NCBI RefSeq assembly: GCF_005405105.1 | Contig: NZ_BJDK01000003.1 | Coordinates: forward strand, 1 to 64,000 | Source of the DNA: Lactiplantibacillus dongliensis | Lineage (GTDB): Bacteria; Bacillota; Bacilli; Lactobacillales; Lactobacillaceae | Direction of reading: 5' to 3' | DNA length: 64,000 nucleotides | Part shown: positions 25,129 through 33,390 of the stretch, piece after piece | How the letters are laid out: every line of letters begins with the position of its first letter | Numbering within the stretch: position 1 is the stretch's first letter | The notes under the pieces: model-generated | The model's database searches: none | Seen by the model: only the letters and a program-made list of their open reading frames with translations | Told to the model about the DNA's origin: nothing | Position numbers and translations under genes: made by a program

Positions 25129-25531
25129 TGCTTGGTACTAGTTAGATTAAACTGCCACTCTGGTTGGCCCAGAATCGGCTGGAACGTGGTGGCCACGTTT
25201 TCGAGCCACAGAGCAGTCTCGAAAGCCGGGCTTTATCTAAGTCGGAAAATCACCGACCAAGATAAACGACACCACTGAGCCAATTCTGGTCCGCCCGGCG
25301 TTAACTAACCAGAATTAAAAAATTAACGCTTGCTTATTTTAAGTTCAGTTATTTAGCCGAGCCGTTGGTTCCTAAAATGCTCAGCCGTGTCGTTGGCCTT
25401 AGTGCGAGTGGGCTACTCGGGCTTAGGCCAAGGCCAGTTTTGAAGACCGCCCTTTGGCTTCAAAATGGCCCATGGCGTTCCAGCGTTTTAGGAACCAACC
25501 GGCAGGCGGCAATTTCAACTAGCACCAAGCA
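25129..25531. mobile_element. MITE-like structured element, full compound form
   Basis: About 403 bp with TIRs TGCTTGGTACTAGTT / AACTAGCACCAAGCA. The left half is an A module on the minus strand; the right half (about 25362-25500) is a B module on the plus strand with outer stem TTGGTTCCTAAAATGCT / AGCGTTTTAGGAACCAA and hairpin TTTTGAAG-ACCGCCCTTTGG-CTTCAAAA. The open frame across the B module is a by-product and recurs only because the element recurs. Confidence 0.8.
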
Positions 25532-25671
25532 TAACAATATTAATAAGCTGTCAACAAAAATCCAGCGGGCTACTACCAAAACACTCATCAATTCAGCGTT
25601 AGCCTAACGCCGGACTAGTCAGAGTGGAAACTTTAACATTCCAAAAATAATTCAATTAGGAAGTGTGTAAC

Positions 25672-26889
25672 ATGCATGGTCGTTTAGTTGGTTGGCGGCG
25701 TAACTTGGCCGTCTTATGGTTAGGCACCTTTATTGCCGGCATGGGATTCTCCGAAATCATGCCGTTTTTATCTTTATATGTTGGCGAACTCGGGCACTTT
25801 ACCCGCGGCCAGTTGACGATGTATAGCGGGCTGACTTATGCTGTGACTTTTTTCGTCATTGCCGTGGTCTCACCACTATGGGGTAAACTGGCGGATCGCC
25901 GGGGCCGAAAACTCATGCTCTTACGTTCATCACTAGGCATGGCCATCGTTATTGGATTAATGGGCTTCGTACATCACATCTGGATCTTAATTTTACTGCG
26001 CTTCTTACAAGGACTATGCGCTGGCTATATTCCTAATGCCAGCGCCCTGATTGCCACTGAGACCCCGAAGGAAAATAGCGGGACCGCCATCGGAATTCTA
26101 ACGACCGGTTATGTGTCAGGTAACTTAATCGGCCCGATTTTAGGCGGGGTCTTAGCCCAGATTTTCTCAATTCGACTCACTTTTATCATTACTGGCATCT
26201 TACTATTGATTGTTTTCGCGCTAAGCCTCTTCTTCGTTCACGAAACATATCGGCCTAACCCGCAAGCCCAGGCGACACGTCAAGGCAGTCTGCTCAGTCA
26301 ATTTAAGAACCCAACCTTGATTATCGTCTTGTTAGTATCAACCATGATTATTCAAATGGGTAATAATTCCATCACCCCAATCATCAGTCTCTACGTCAAG
26401 CAACTGATGCACAATGTCGGTCCTATCACCGTGGTTGCCGGAATCATTGCGGCTTTACCAGGGATCTCAACTTTATTGTCAGCTCCGCGGTTGGGGCATT
26501 TGGGTGATACTCGCGGAACTGGCCGCATTCTCGTCTTCGGATTCGTTTTTGCCATTTTGATGTACTTTCCCCAAGGCTTAGTCTCCAGTATTTGGGTCTT
26601 AGGACTCTTGCGCTTCATGATTGGCATCTCAGACGGCGCCCTCTTTCCAACCATCCAAACGATGCTCTCTAAAAACACGCCGCGTGAATTGACCGGCTCT
26701 ATCTTCAGCTGGAATCAATCGTTTCAAGCACTCGGCAGTATGTTCGGCTCCCTAGCTGGTGGGGCAGTGTCGAATTGGTTTAATTACAGCGGCGTCTTTA
26801 TCTTTACGGCCTTATCGCTATTATTGAATTTTATTCTCGTCCTGTTCTTTATCCCTGAACTGCGACATCCTTGGCAACCAAAAGCGTAA
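25672..26889 (+). CDS. MFS drug exporter, DHA1 (12-TM) type
   Basis: 405 residues with twelve TM segments. Motif A between TM2 and TM3 reads GKLADRRGRKLMLLRS, and motif C in TM5 is TTGYVSGNLIGPILGG, typical of proton antiporters of the multidrug type (PmrA/MdtG-like). The pattern repeats in the second half with GHLGDTRGTGRILV. The drug range is unknown. The start ATG at 25672 is 8 bp after AGGAAG; a GTG three codons earlier overlaps the SD. It lies just downstream of a full MITE-like element, which may supply or disturb its promoter. Confidence 0.87.
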   Translation: MHGRLVGWRRNLAVLWLGTFIAGMGFSEIMPFLSLYVGELGHFTRGQLTMYSGLTYAVTFFVIAVVSPLWGKLADRRGRKLMLLRSSLGMAIVIGLMGFVHHIWILILLRFLQGLCAGYIPNASALIATETPKENSGTAIGILTTGYVSGNLIGPILGGVLAQIFSIRLTFIITGILLLIVFALSLFFVHETYRPNPQAQATRQGSLLSQFKNPTLIIVLLVSTMIIQMGNNSITPIISLYVKQLMHNVGPITVVAGIIAALPGISTLLSAPRLGHLGDTRGTGRILVFGFVFAILMYFPQGLVSSIWVLGLLRFMIGISDGALFPTIQTMLSKNTPRELTGSIFSWNQSFQALGSMFGSLAGGAVSNWFNYSGVFIFTALSLLLNFILVLFFIPELRHPWQPKA

Positions 26890-26897
26890 TCACCTTA

Positions 26898-26951
26898 AAG
26901 AACCTCCAGCCTAACCGTCAACATTGCCGGTTAAGCTGGGGGTTCCTTTTA
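26898..26951 (+). terminator. Terminator of the DHA1 exporter gene
   Basis: AGAACCTCCAGCCTAACCG / CGGTTAAGCTGGGGGTTCC stem followed by TTTTATTT. Confidence 0.88.
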
Positions 26952-27050
26952 TTTACATGAACTTAACACAAACAATATCAACTCTTTACGCCGCCAATAC
27001 GTTTAACCGGTAAGCTTAAAGTATCAATTAGTTGCCAGGGAGGCCCCATC

Positions 27051-27746
27051 ATGCCGGTTATCAAGCTCAAAAATGTGCAGAAAAGTTATCTAGATCAACC
27101 GATTCTCCAACCACTTAATCTCACCTTGCCCGCTCAACAAATTACTGCGATCACCGGGTCAGCTAGTGCTAGTAAGGCCACTTTACTTAATCTCATTGCC
27201 GGTTACCAACAACCGGACACGGGCCGGATCTACTTTGATCAGCGCTTGGTCTTCAATGAAACCCATCACTTTAGCTTGCAACCCCGTGATCGACAAGTGG
27301 CAATGCTCTGTCTCGACTTCGCTTTTTGGCCGCATCTAACGGTCCGCGAAAACATTGCCTTTCCGCTGCGTAATACGTTAACGGGACAAGCGTTAATCAC
27401 CCGGGTCAATCGAGCACTAGTACAGCTGGAACTGACTGAATTACAGGACCGCTATCCCGGTGACTTAAGTCAGTTACAAAAGCAGCATCTCGCCTTAGCC
27501 CGTATCTTAGCCCAACAACCAGCCGTGCTCATCTTTGATGAAAGTTGGAGTCTAGGTAAGGCTGACTTAGCCCAGCAACTACGGACGACCGTTGCCACCG
27601 TTGCGCGGCGCTTAGCCTTAACCACCGTCATGGTCACTGAAGATGATCAAGCGGCCACGCACTTGGCTGACTACTTAGTGGAACTACAACACGGTCAGAT
27701 CGTCAAAACGCAAGCCGCAAAAAAACTAGTGCTAACGACCAATTAG
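27051..27746 (+). CDS. Degenerate ABC ATPase-like protein (predicted inactive)
   Basis: 231 residues that follow an importer-type (MalK/PotA-like) nucleotide-binding domain from end to end, but nearly every catalytic motif is altered. Walker A reads GSASASKAT (36-44; norm GxxGxGKST). The Q-loop Gln is Leu88 in CLDFAFWPHLTVREN. The signature is LSQLQ (139-143; norm LSGGQ). Walker B keeps Asp163-Glu164. The H-loop His is Glu197 (VTEDDQ). The frame is intact with a good SD (GGGAGG), so it is not an obvious pseudogene. No permease or binding protein is adjacent. It probably binds nucleotide weakly if at all and may act as a regulator or partner. Confidence 0.75.
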   Translation: MPVIKLKNVQKSYLDQPILQPLNLTLPAQQITAITGSASASKATLLNLIAGYQQPDTGRIYFDQRLVFNETHHFSLQPRDRQVAMLCLDFAFWPHLTVRENIAFPLRNTLTGQALITRVNRALVQLELTELQDRYPGDLSQLQKQHLALARILAQQPAVLIFDESWSLGKADLAQQLRTTVATVARRLALTTVMVTEDDQAATHLADYLVELQHGQIVKTQAAKKLVLTTN

Positions 27747-27769
27747 GCCCCGCACTAGTTTCCAGTGAT

Positions 27770-28708
27770 TTATTTAAGATATTTCGCCATAAAAGTATCG
27801 ACTTTTTGCGTATACACTTGTGGCTGTTTCGTAAAGGCTTCCGCATGGCCGGCACCTGGGACAACCCAGAGTTGTTTATCTTTAACAGTCGTTGCGCGAT
27901 AGTTTTGATAGACCATCTTCGTTGGGACAAACGTATCACGACCACCATGAATGAAAAAGATTGGCAAGCGATTATGCTTCAGTTGCGTCACCGAACTGGC
28001 TTTTAAGAAGTTAAAGTGAGCCTTGGATTGCGCTACCCAATTGGCCGTATAAATCAATGGGAATTTTGGCAAATGATATAACGCTTTTAACTCATAAGTC
28101 AGTTCATCACCCACACTAGTATAGCCGCAATCTTCAATAATTGCTTTAACTTGTGATGGCAGGTGTTCGCCACTCATCATCATGACGGTCGCACCACCCA
28201 TCGAAACACCGAATAGCCCGATGCGACTGTCTGACCCCACTCGGCGAATGACTTGCTGCGTCCATTTGAGATAGTCCAAACGATCTGGCCAGCCAAAACC
28301 ATAGTAATGGCCTTCGCTTTGACCGTTCCCCCGATCATCCGGCGCTAAAACGTTGTAGCCTTGACGATGCCACAAGCGAATGTAACTGGCCATTTGTTCT
28401 TTATTTCCCATATAACCATGCGCCACAATCACCGTCCGCTTGGTCGCCTTCGCTGCTGGAACAAAATCAGCTACCAGCTTCAGGTTGTCCGTGGCTGAGG
28501 TTTCCCGCCAAGTTTGTTTCGCGACATTTTTTAGCCATTTTTGGTTGCGGACCAAGTTAGCATGGCTCTTTTTTGAACTATGCGTTAAAACTTTGGGTGT
28601 CGGTTCAAAGGCAAAGTGATATAAATAATAACTGCCGCCCGCAATGCCGATCACGAGCACCGCGACTAAAGCGCTGAGTGCTAAAATCCATTTCTTTCGT
28701 CTAGTCAT
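27770..28708 (-). CDS. Membrane-anchored alpha/beta hydrolase
   Basis: 312 residues. An N-terminal TM anchor (about 8-28) leaves the catalytic domain outside the cell. The alpha/beta hydrolase core has VIVAHGYMGNKEQM (oxyanion loop), nucleophile elbow GVSMGG (Ser), acid GGRDTFVP (Asp) and GAGHAEAF (His), so the triad is complete. The closest recognisable group is the FrsA/BAAT-like extracytoplasmic esterase/peptidase proteins of Firmicutes; the substrate is unknown. The start ATG has AGAGAGG about 8 bp upstream; an in-frame TTG one codon earlier is less likely. It probably follows the DUF1836 gene, 20 bp upstream, in one transcript. Confidence 0.85.
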   Translation of the reverse strand: MTRRKKWILALSALVAVLVIGIAGGSYYLYHFAFEPTPKVLTHSSKKSHANLVRNQKWLKNVAKQTWRETSATDNLKLVADFVPAAKATKRTVIVAHGYMGNKEQMASYIRLWHRQGYNVLAPDDRGNGQSEGHYYGFGWPDRLDYLKWTQQVIRRVGSDSRIGLFGVSMGGATVMMMSGEHLPSQVKAIIEDCGYTSVGDELTYELKALYHLPKFPLIYTANWVAQSKAHFNFLKASSVTQLKHNRLPIFFIHGGRDTFVPTKMVYQNYRATTVKDKQLWVVPGAGHAEAFTKQPQVYTQKVDTFMAKYLK

Positions 28709-28731
28709 CAATTCGTTCCTCTCTAAAACCG

Positions 28732-29193
28732 CTAGCTTAATCGTTGTTGCGTTAATAAATGCGCGCCCACCGTCTGCGCAGCTAATTCAATGGCTTGGGC
28801 CGTTGCATCAGCCGGCGTTAATTGTAATGACTGCAAGCGTAAGGCACGTTCAAAAGCGACTTTGAATTGTTGATACCGCGGCTCAATCGCTCGGGAATCT
28901 CGAATCTTCAAGATTGCGCGACTAATCGTCGTCAAATCAAAGTCCTGCTTTAAAATCGTCACAACGATTACCGCGACAATCTGATTACGGGTATACTGCC
29001 GCCCAACTGGCCGACTAAAAAAGTGCTGCTTCACATAACTATTGACCATTGTTTTCGTCACGGCCGTAATTCCTAATGGCGCTAACGTCTGATTAACAAG
29101 TTGCAACAATTGTTCCATGTAGATGGGCATCACTGGTAAGGCCTGCCACGATGTTAACTCAAAGTGTGCTAAACCTGACTTGGTCTGAGCCAT
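28732..29193 (-). CDS. DUF1836 domain protein
   Basis: 153 residues. It carries the conserved DUF1836 stretch: YMEQLLQLVNQTL, then TKTMVNSYVKQHFF, YTRNQIVAVIVVTILKQ and the IS-x-ILKI segment. This arrangement resembles a MerR-like helix-turn-helix without a sensor domain, so a DNA-binding role is possible, but the family is not characterised. The start ATG at 29193 lies 7 bp after AAGGGGG; the ATG two codons earlier is too close. Likely first gene of an operon with the alpha/beta hydrolase. Confidence 0.78.
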   Translation of the reverse strand: MAQTKSGLAHFELTSWQALPVMPIYMEQLLQLVNQTLAPLGITAVTKTMVNSYVKQHFFSRPVGRQYTRNQIVAVIVVTILKQDFDLTTISRAILKIRDSRAIEPRYQQFKVAFERALRLQSLQLTPADATAQAIELAAQTVGAHLLTQQRLS

Positions 29194-29378
29194 CGTCATT
29201 CCCCCTTCTGAATGCTCTAACTAATTTACCGTAATCTAGGATCAATTTCAACAATAACTAGTTTAATAAATTATATCATCTAGACTTATCATCTACATAA
29301 TCATTAATAATCACTGAGCTTATGCCAGCTTGACTTGCGCGGCCCGGGCCCTTTCCGCTAAAATAAGAGAGTCTTCAT

Positions 29379-29506
29379 ACGCTAGGTGCTCGTTAAAACC
29401 ACTACCGGTGGACTAGCATTGGTTCAGTAGCGTTGTTTGACTTAGGCTTCTCAGCTTAGGTCCGATTCACGTTGCCACCGATGTTGGCCTAACTAGCACC
29501 AAACGT
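29379..29506. mobile_element. MITE-like structured element, decayed short copy
   Basis: The left end ACGCTAGGTGCTCGTT and right end AACTAGCACCAAACGT match the element termini. The interior keeps CATTGGTTCAG and parts of one hairpin only. Similar octamers (GTCTTCAT left, GTCTTAAA right, with a one-base offset) may be an old target duplication. Confidence 0.55.
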
Positions 29507-29574
29507 CGTCTTAAACTTTAAAGTTGGCTTTGACGCCAACTCATCATTACGCCATGACAGAAAGGAACTTTCTC

Positions 29575-30048
29575 ATGAATAACGTTTATCTAGCTGCGCC
29601 TTTTTTTGACGATGCGCAAAAAGCACGGATTGCCCAAGTCAAAGAGGCTTTGATCGCTAATCCGACCATCAACAGCACGGGGATCTTCTTGCCCGAAGAA
29701 CACCAATTTGAAGCAGAACCTTTCGGCAGTCGGGCCTGGCAACAATATGTCTACGCTTCCGATATGCGTCAAGTGCATCGCGCCGATCTGATCGTTGCGA
29801 TCCTAGACTTTGATATGACCAGCGACACCAATGAACCGGATTCCGGCACGATGTTTGAGATTGGCGCTGCGGTAGCCGAGAAGACGCCCGTACTCGTCGT
29901 CCAATTTGATGCTGACAAACAATTGAACTTAATGATTGCGCAAGGATTGACGGCCTACTTCGATGCCAGCCAAAATGGCTTAGCCGAGTTAGCCACTTAT
30001 AATTGCGATGATCTCAAATCAAAACCAGCGAAACGGCCTGTTTTCTAA
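29575..30048 (+). CDS. ndt: Nucleoside 2-deoxyribosyltransferase
   Basis: 157 residues, the exact length of the Lactobacillus enzymes. It swaps bases between deoxyribonucleosides for purine/pyrimidine salvage in the cytosol. Motifs: VYLAAPFFDDAQKARI at the N-terminus (nucleoside-binding), the Asp-containing ADLIVAILDFD, and the nucleophile Glu in DSGTMFEIGAA. The ATG at 29575 has AAAGGAAC upstream and aligns with the family start; upstream in-frame codons lie in leader sequence. Single gene with its own terminator. Confidence 0.93.
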   Translation: MNNVYLAAPFFDDAQKARIAQVKEALIANPTINSTGIFLPEEHQFEAEPFGSRAWQQYVYASDMRQVHRADLIVAILDFDMTSDTNEPDSGTMFEIGAAVAEKTPVLVVQFDADKQLNLMIAQGLTAYFDASQNGLAELATYNCDDLKSKPAKRPVF

Positions 30049-30060
30049 ATCAGCCTACTC

Positions 30061-30098
30061 AAAAACGCGCGAGCTAATTGGCTCAGCGCGTTTTTTAT
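30061..30098. terminator. Bidirectional terminator
   Basis: AACGCGCGAGC / GGCTCAGCGCGTT with T-tracts on both strands, between converging genes. Confidence 0.82.
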
Positions 30099-30103
30099 TT
30101 TGA

Positions 30104-32707
30104 TTATTCAGTTAACTCGGCCACGGTTACTTGCCGTTGTTGACGCCGTTTATTTAATTCTAGCACCATCGTTGGCACAAAGACTGCGACCAAGATGATC
30201 AGCCAATTAAGACCAGCTAAATTAACTAAGCCAAACCAAGACTGTAATCCTGGTACTAGGCCTAACGCCAAGACCACTAAGATACCGGCTAGTAGTGCCT
30301 GATTGAGACGTGGATTTCGTCTTAAGCTAGCCCACGTTAATGGTTGGCGATCCTTGATGGCATAAATATCGATCATCGACCCAATCGCCAAGACCATGAA
30401 GACCATCGTCATCCCGACTGGCGCTTGATTTGTGGTTAAGCCGAATCGACCAAGCGCGTAGACGCCTAGTGTCAATAACGTAAACGTCACGGCCCGCACT
30501 GCCAATCGTTGACCTAGCCCACGAGCTAATAGACTCTCCTCATTACTAATTGGCGGTTGTTGCATTGTCGCCGCTTCTCCCGGTTCCCGACTCAGGTAAA
30601 AGCCTGGAATACCATCTGCTAAGACGTTAATAATCAGGAGTTGTTCCGCCAACAGCGGGGCACCCCAGCCGAACATGACCGCCCCGACCATCAAGAAGAT
30701 CTGGGCAAAGTTCACACCCACTAAGAATTCGACCGCTTTTAAAATATTTTGATAAACCGTCCGGCCTTCTTTGACCGCCGTCATAATCGTAGCGAAATTA
30801 TCATCCGTTAAGATCATGTCCGCGGCGCCTTTAGAGACTTCCGTTCCGGTAATCCCCATTGCAATCCCGACGTCGGCCGCTTTTAAGGCTGGCGCATCAT
30901 TCACACCATCACCCGTCATCGCAACAGTCGCTCCGGTCGCTTGCCATGCCTGCACGATCCGAATCTTATCTTGTGGCGACACGCGCGCATAGACAGCAAT
31001 GTCTTTAATTCGTGCCGTTAAATCTTGATCCGATAATCGGTTTAACTCGGCCCCTGAGATCACTTGCTGGCCAGCATTGAGAATCCCAATATCCTTAGCA
31101 ATCGCCGTCGCTGTCACCAAATGGTCCCCGGTAATCATGACCGGCTGAATACCAGCGTCTTTAGCTGCCTGAATCGCCGCATAAACTTCCGGTCGTGGCG
31201 GATCAATAATGCCGACAATCCCCGCTAGCGTCAAATCAGTCAGTAAACTGGCCCACACTAAATCCGTCTCCGTTGGGACAATCCGATAGCCGACTGCTAA
31301 GACTCGTAACGCAGCCGCTCCAAATTGATCATGCGCCCGCTTGGCCGCGGCATAACTGGCCGCTGTTTGATCCACAGGCAGCCGATCAAGTGCCCCTTTA
31401 ACAATGACCAACTTTTCACGGTCGTTCAATTGATGTACGGTCGCCATCATCTTTTTGGTCGAGTCAAATGGATCTTCCGCCAACCGCGGCGCGTCAACTT
31501 CAAGATCATCACGGGTCAACTCATGTTGCGCTAACCAGCGCACAATTGACAATTCCGTTGGATCACCCACGGTTTGCTCAGTACCAGCGACATGTTGGAT
31601 TTCAGCGTTCGTCGCTAAACCTAAATATCGCATCAAGTCGCGACTGGCCGGCGTTAAGGCCGCGTCAGCTGCAGCCACTCCAGTGCTAGGCGTCCAAAAT
31701 TTAGTGATGGTCATCTTATTTTGCGTCAACGTCCCCGTCTTATCTGAGGCAATCACATCTACGCCACCAATCGTTTCAACAGCACTGACCCGCCGCATAA
31801 TGGCATGCCGTTTCGCCATCCGTTTAACCCCATGGGCTAAGCTGATGGTCACAATAATCGGCAGTGTTTCCGGTACCGCGGCCACCGCTAACGAAATGCC
31901 AATCATCAAACTATCGGCAATACCTTGATTTTGGGCCCAAACACTCAGTGCAAAAATGACTAAACCACCCGTTACGGCAAAAGCTGTCAACCATCCCGAA
32001 AGTCGATTTAATCGGCCTTGTAATGGCGTCGCGCGCCGTTTGGTCTGATTCAACAAACCGGCAATTTGGCCTAATTCCGTTGCCATCCCAGTGGTGGTCA
32101 CTTGAATGACTCCGGTCCCAGCCGTTACGGCCGTCCCAGCAAACACCTGCTGGTCATCATTGGCACCATCCAGATCAGTCATGGCCAGTTTATTGACCGG
32201 GACACTTTCACCAGTTAAAACCGCTTCATCAATCGCTAAGTTCGTACTTGTTAAAACAACCGCATCGGCGGGCACTTGATCACCAGCTTTTAGCAAGACC
32301 AAATCGGCGGGCACAATATCTTTAGCGGCTACCGTCTGAGCGACGTCATCGCGACGCACCGTCGTCGTTGGTAGGCTCATTGATTTTAAGGCCGCCAATG
32401 CTTTTTCAGCGGAAGCCTCTTGGTACAACCCAATCGCAACATTAATAACCAGAATCGACCCAATCACAATCGACTTCGTCCAGCCACCATCATGTGCGAT
32501 AGCCATATAACTCGCCAAACCGACTGCAAATAACAGTACTAGCGATGAGACATCCCTCAAATGTTGCCAAACCTTACGCCATAATGGCATTGGTCGACTA
32601 GCAACCAATTCATTAGCACCAACTTCCGCTAACCGTTGCGTGGCCGTTACCTGACTTAATCCGGACTTTGGAGTACGTATAAAATTCTTCATCTGCTTTC
32701 TTGACAT
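30104..32707 (-). CDS. P2-type cation-transporting ATPase (Ca2+-ATPase-like)
   Basis: 867 residues, ten TM segments. Motifs: actuator LTGESVPVNK, TM4 cation site VAAVPETLPIIV (PE-LP), phosphorylation DKTGTLTQNKMT, hinge [12 protein letters not shown], and TM6 INVLADGIPG (Asn and Asp of the N-x3-D site). Together these indicate a PMR1/PacL-like exporter with site II ligands for Ca2+ or Mn2+ rather than Na+/K+. It uses one ATP per cycle at the plasma membrane. SD GGAGGAG is upstream. Unlike the copB region there is no metal operator I can recognise. Confidence 0.88.
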   Translation of the reverse strand: MSRKQMKNFIRTPKSGLSQVTATQRLAEVGANELVASRPMPLWRKVWQHLRDVSSLVLLFAVGLASYMAIAHDGGWTKSIVIGSILVINVAIGLYQEASAEKALAALKSMSLPTTTVRRDDVAQTVAAKDIVPADLVLLKAGDQVPADAVVLTSTNLAIDEAVLTGESVPVNKLAMTDLDGANDDQQVFAGTAVTAGTGVIQVTTTGMATELGQIAGLLNQTKRRATPLQGRLNRLSGWLTAFAVTGGLVIFALSVWAQNQGIADSLMIGISLAVAAVPETLPIIVTISLAHGVKRMAKRHAIMRRVSAVETIGGVDVIASDKTGTLTQNKMTITKFWTPSTGVAAADAALTPASRDLMRYLGLATNAEIQHVAGTEQTVGDPTELSIVRWLAQHELTRDDLEVDAPRLAEDPFDSTKKMMATVHQLNDREKLVIVKGALDRLPVDQTAASYAAAKRAHDQFGAAALRVLAVGYRIVPTETDLVWASLLTDLTLAGIVGIIDPPRPEVYAAIQAAKDAGIQPVMITGDHLVTATAIAKDIGILNAGQQVISGAELNRLSDQDLTARIKDIAVYARVSPQDKIRIVQAWQATGATVAMTGDGVNDAPALKAADVGIAMGITGTEVSKGAADMILTDDNFATIMTAVKEGRTVYQNILKAVEFLVGVNFAQIFLMVGAVMFGWGAPLLAEQLLIINVLADGIPGFYLSREPGEAATMQQPPISNEESLLARGLGQRLAVRAVTFTLLTLGVYALGRFGLTTNQAPVGMTMVFMVLAIGSMIDIYAIKDRQPLTWASLRRNPRLNQALLAGILVVLALGLVPGLQSWFGLVNLAGLNWLIILVAVFVPTMVLELNKRRQQRQVTVAELTE

Positions 32708-32960
32708 CTTGCTCCTCCGTTCAAAATCCTATCGTTACAATTGCTATAATCTAATGATAACGGAAACATTTTGTCAGATTTTGCCTAGAATATGAAGAAA
32801 CTATGAGGACGATTGACCAGCGCAACTAAATCAACAAAGTAGTCACCGCCCAGCACTGATATAACGCAATTTATAGCCAACCAATCTTTAGACGCCGTCG
32901 CTCGAAATTTCTGGTTTGTTTTTCGTTGGTCCTCACTAATATGCTAATCGTTCCGCTCCG

Positions 32961-33097
32961 GTTAGGCTGGATTGATGCTGGAACGTGGTGGCCACGTTTG
33001 CGAGCCAAAGTACGGTCTCGCAAGCCGGGCTTTCACTAGGTCGAGCAAACCACTCGGCCAAGTGAAATTTCACCACTGAGCATCATCCAGCCTAACC
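32961..33097 (-). repeat. Structured intergenic element, A module
   Basis: Outer stem TTAGGCTGGATTGATGCT / AGCATCATCCAGCCTAA plus GTGGTG / CACCAC. Inside are hairpins TTTCACT / AGTGAAA and, on the minus strand, TTGCGAG-ACCGTACTTTGG-CTCGCAA. No terminal repeats remain. Confidence 0.75.
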
Positions 33098-33169
33098 TAC
33101 GCTAAATAGCAGGCTAATTGTGATTGAACTTAATCTGTTATATCGAGTAGACCAAATTTAGTCGCAGTG

Positions 33170-33317
33170 ACCAGTAGGTTCGCCGTGTCGAATCACTTAG
33201 ACCGGTGAATTGTCCGGTCTTAGTGATTGGGCCAGCTTGTTAGACGTGATTTTCGGCTAATAAGTGCCCTGCAGACCGCCCTTTGGCTGCAGGTCTGCCC
33301 CACCGCGAAGCTGCTGG
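33170..33317 (+). repeat. Divergent structured element
   Basis: Outer arms CCAGTAGGTTCGC / GCGAAGCTGCTGG. After GTGTCG comes hairpin AATCACTTAGACCGG / CCGGTCTTAGTGATT, then hairpin CCTGCAG-ACCGCCCTTTGG-CTGCAGG. It has the family layout and loop but entirely different stem sequences. Directly upstream of the terminator of the beta-helix gene. Confidence 0.65.
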
Positions 33318-33340
33318 TCAACGGAGACGGCTAATCACAT

Positions 33341-33381
33341 AAAAAATAACCCCACCAGCCGTTAAGCCCGTGAGGTTATCG
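33341..33381 (-). terminator. Terminator of the beta-helix protein gene
   Basis: ATAACCTCAC / GTGGGGTTAT hairpin followed by six T on the minus strand. Confidence 0.8.
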
Positions 33382-33390
33382 TCAATCTTG

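Noticed and set aside
25365..25607. Open frame over the B module, repeated at 59245-59433 with similar protein
   Set aside because: The similarity reflects the repeat DNA. No SD, no conserved stop position, and the stems explain the conservation.
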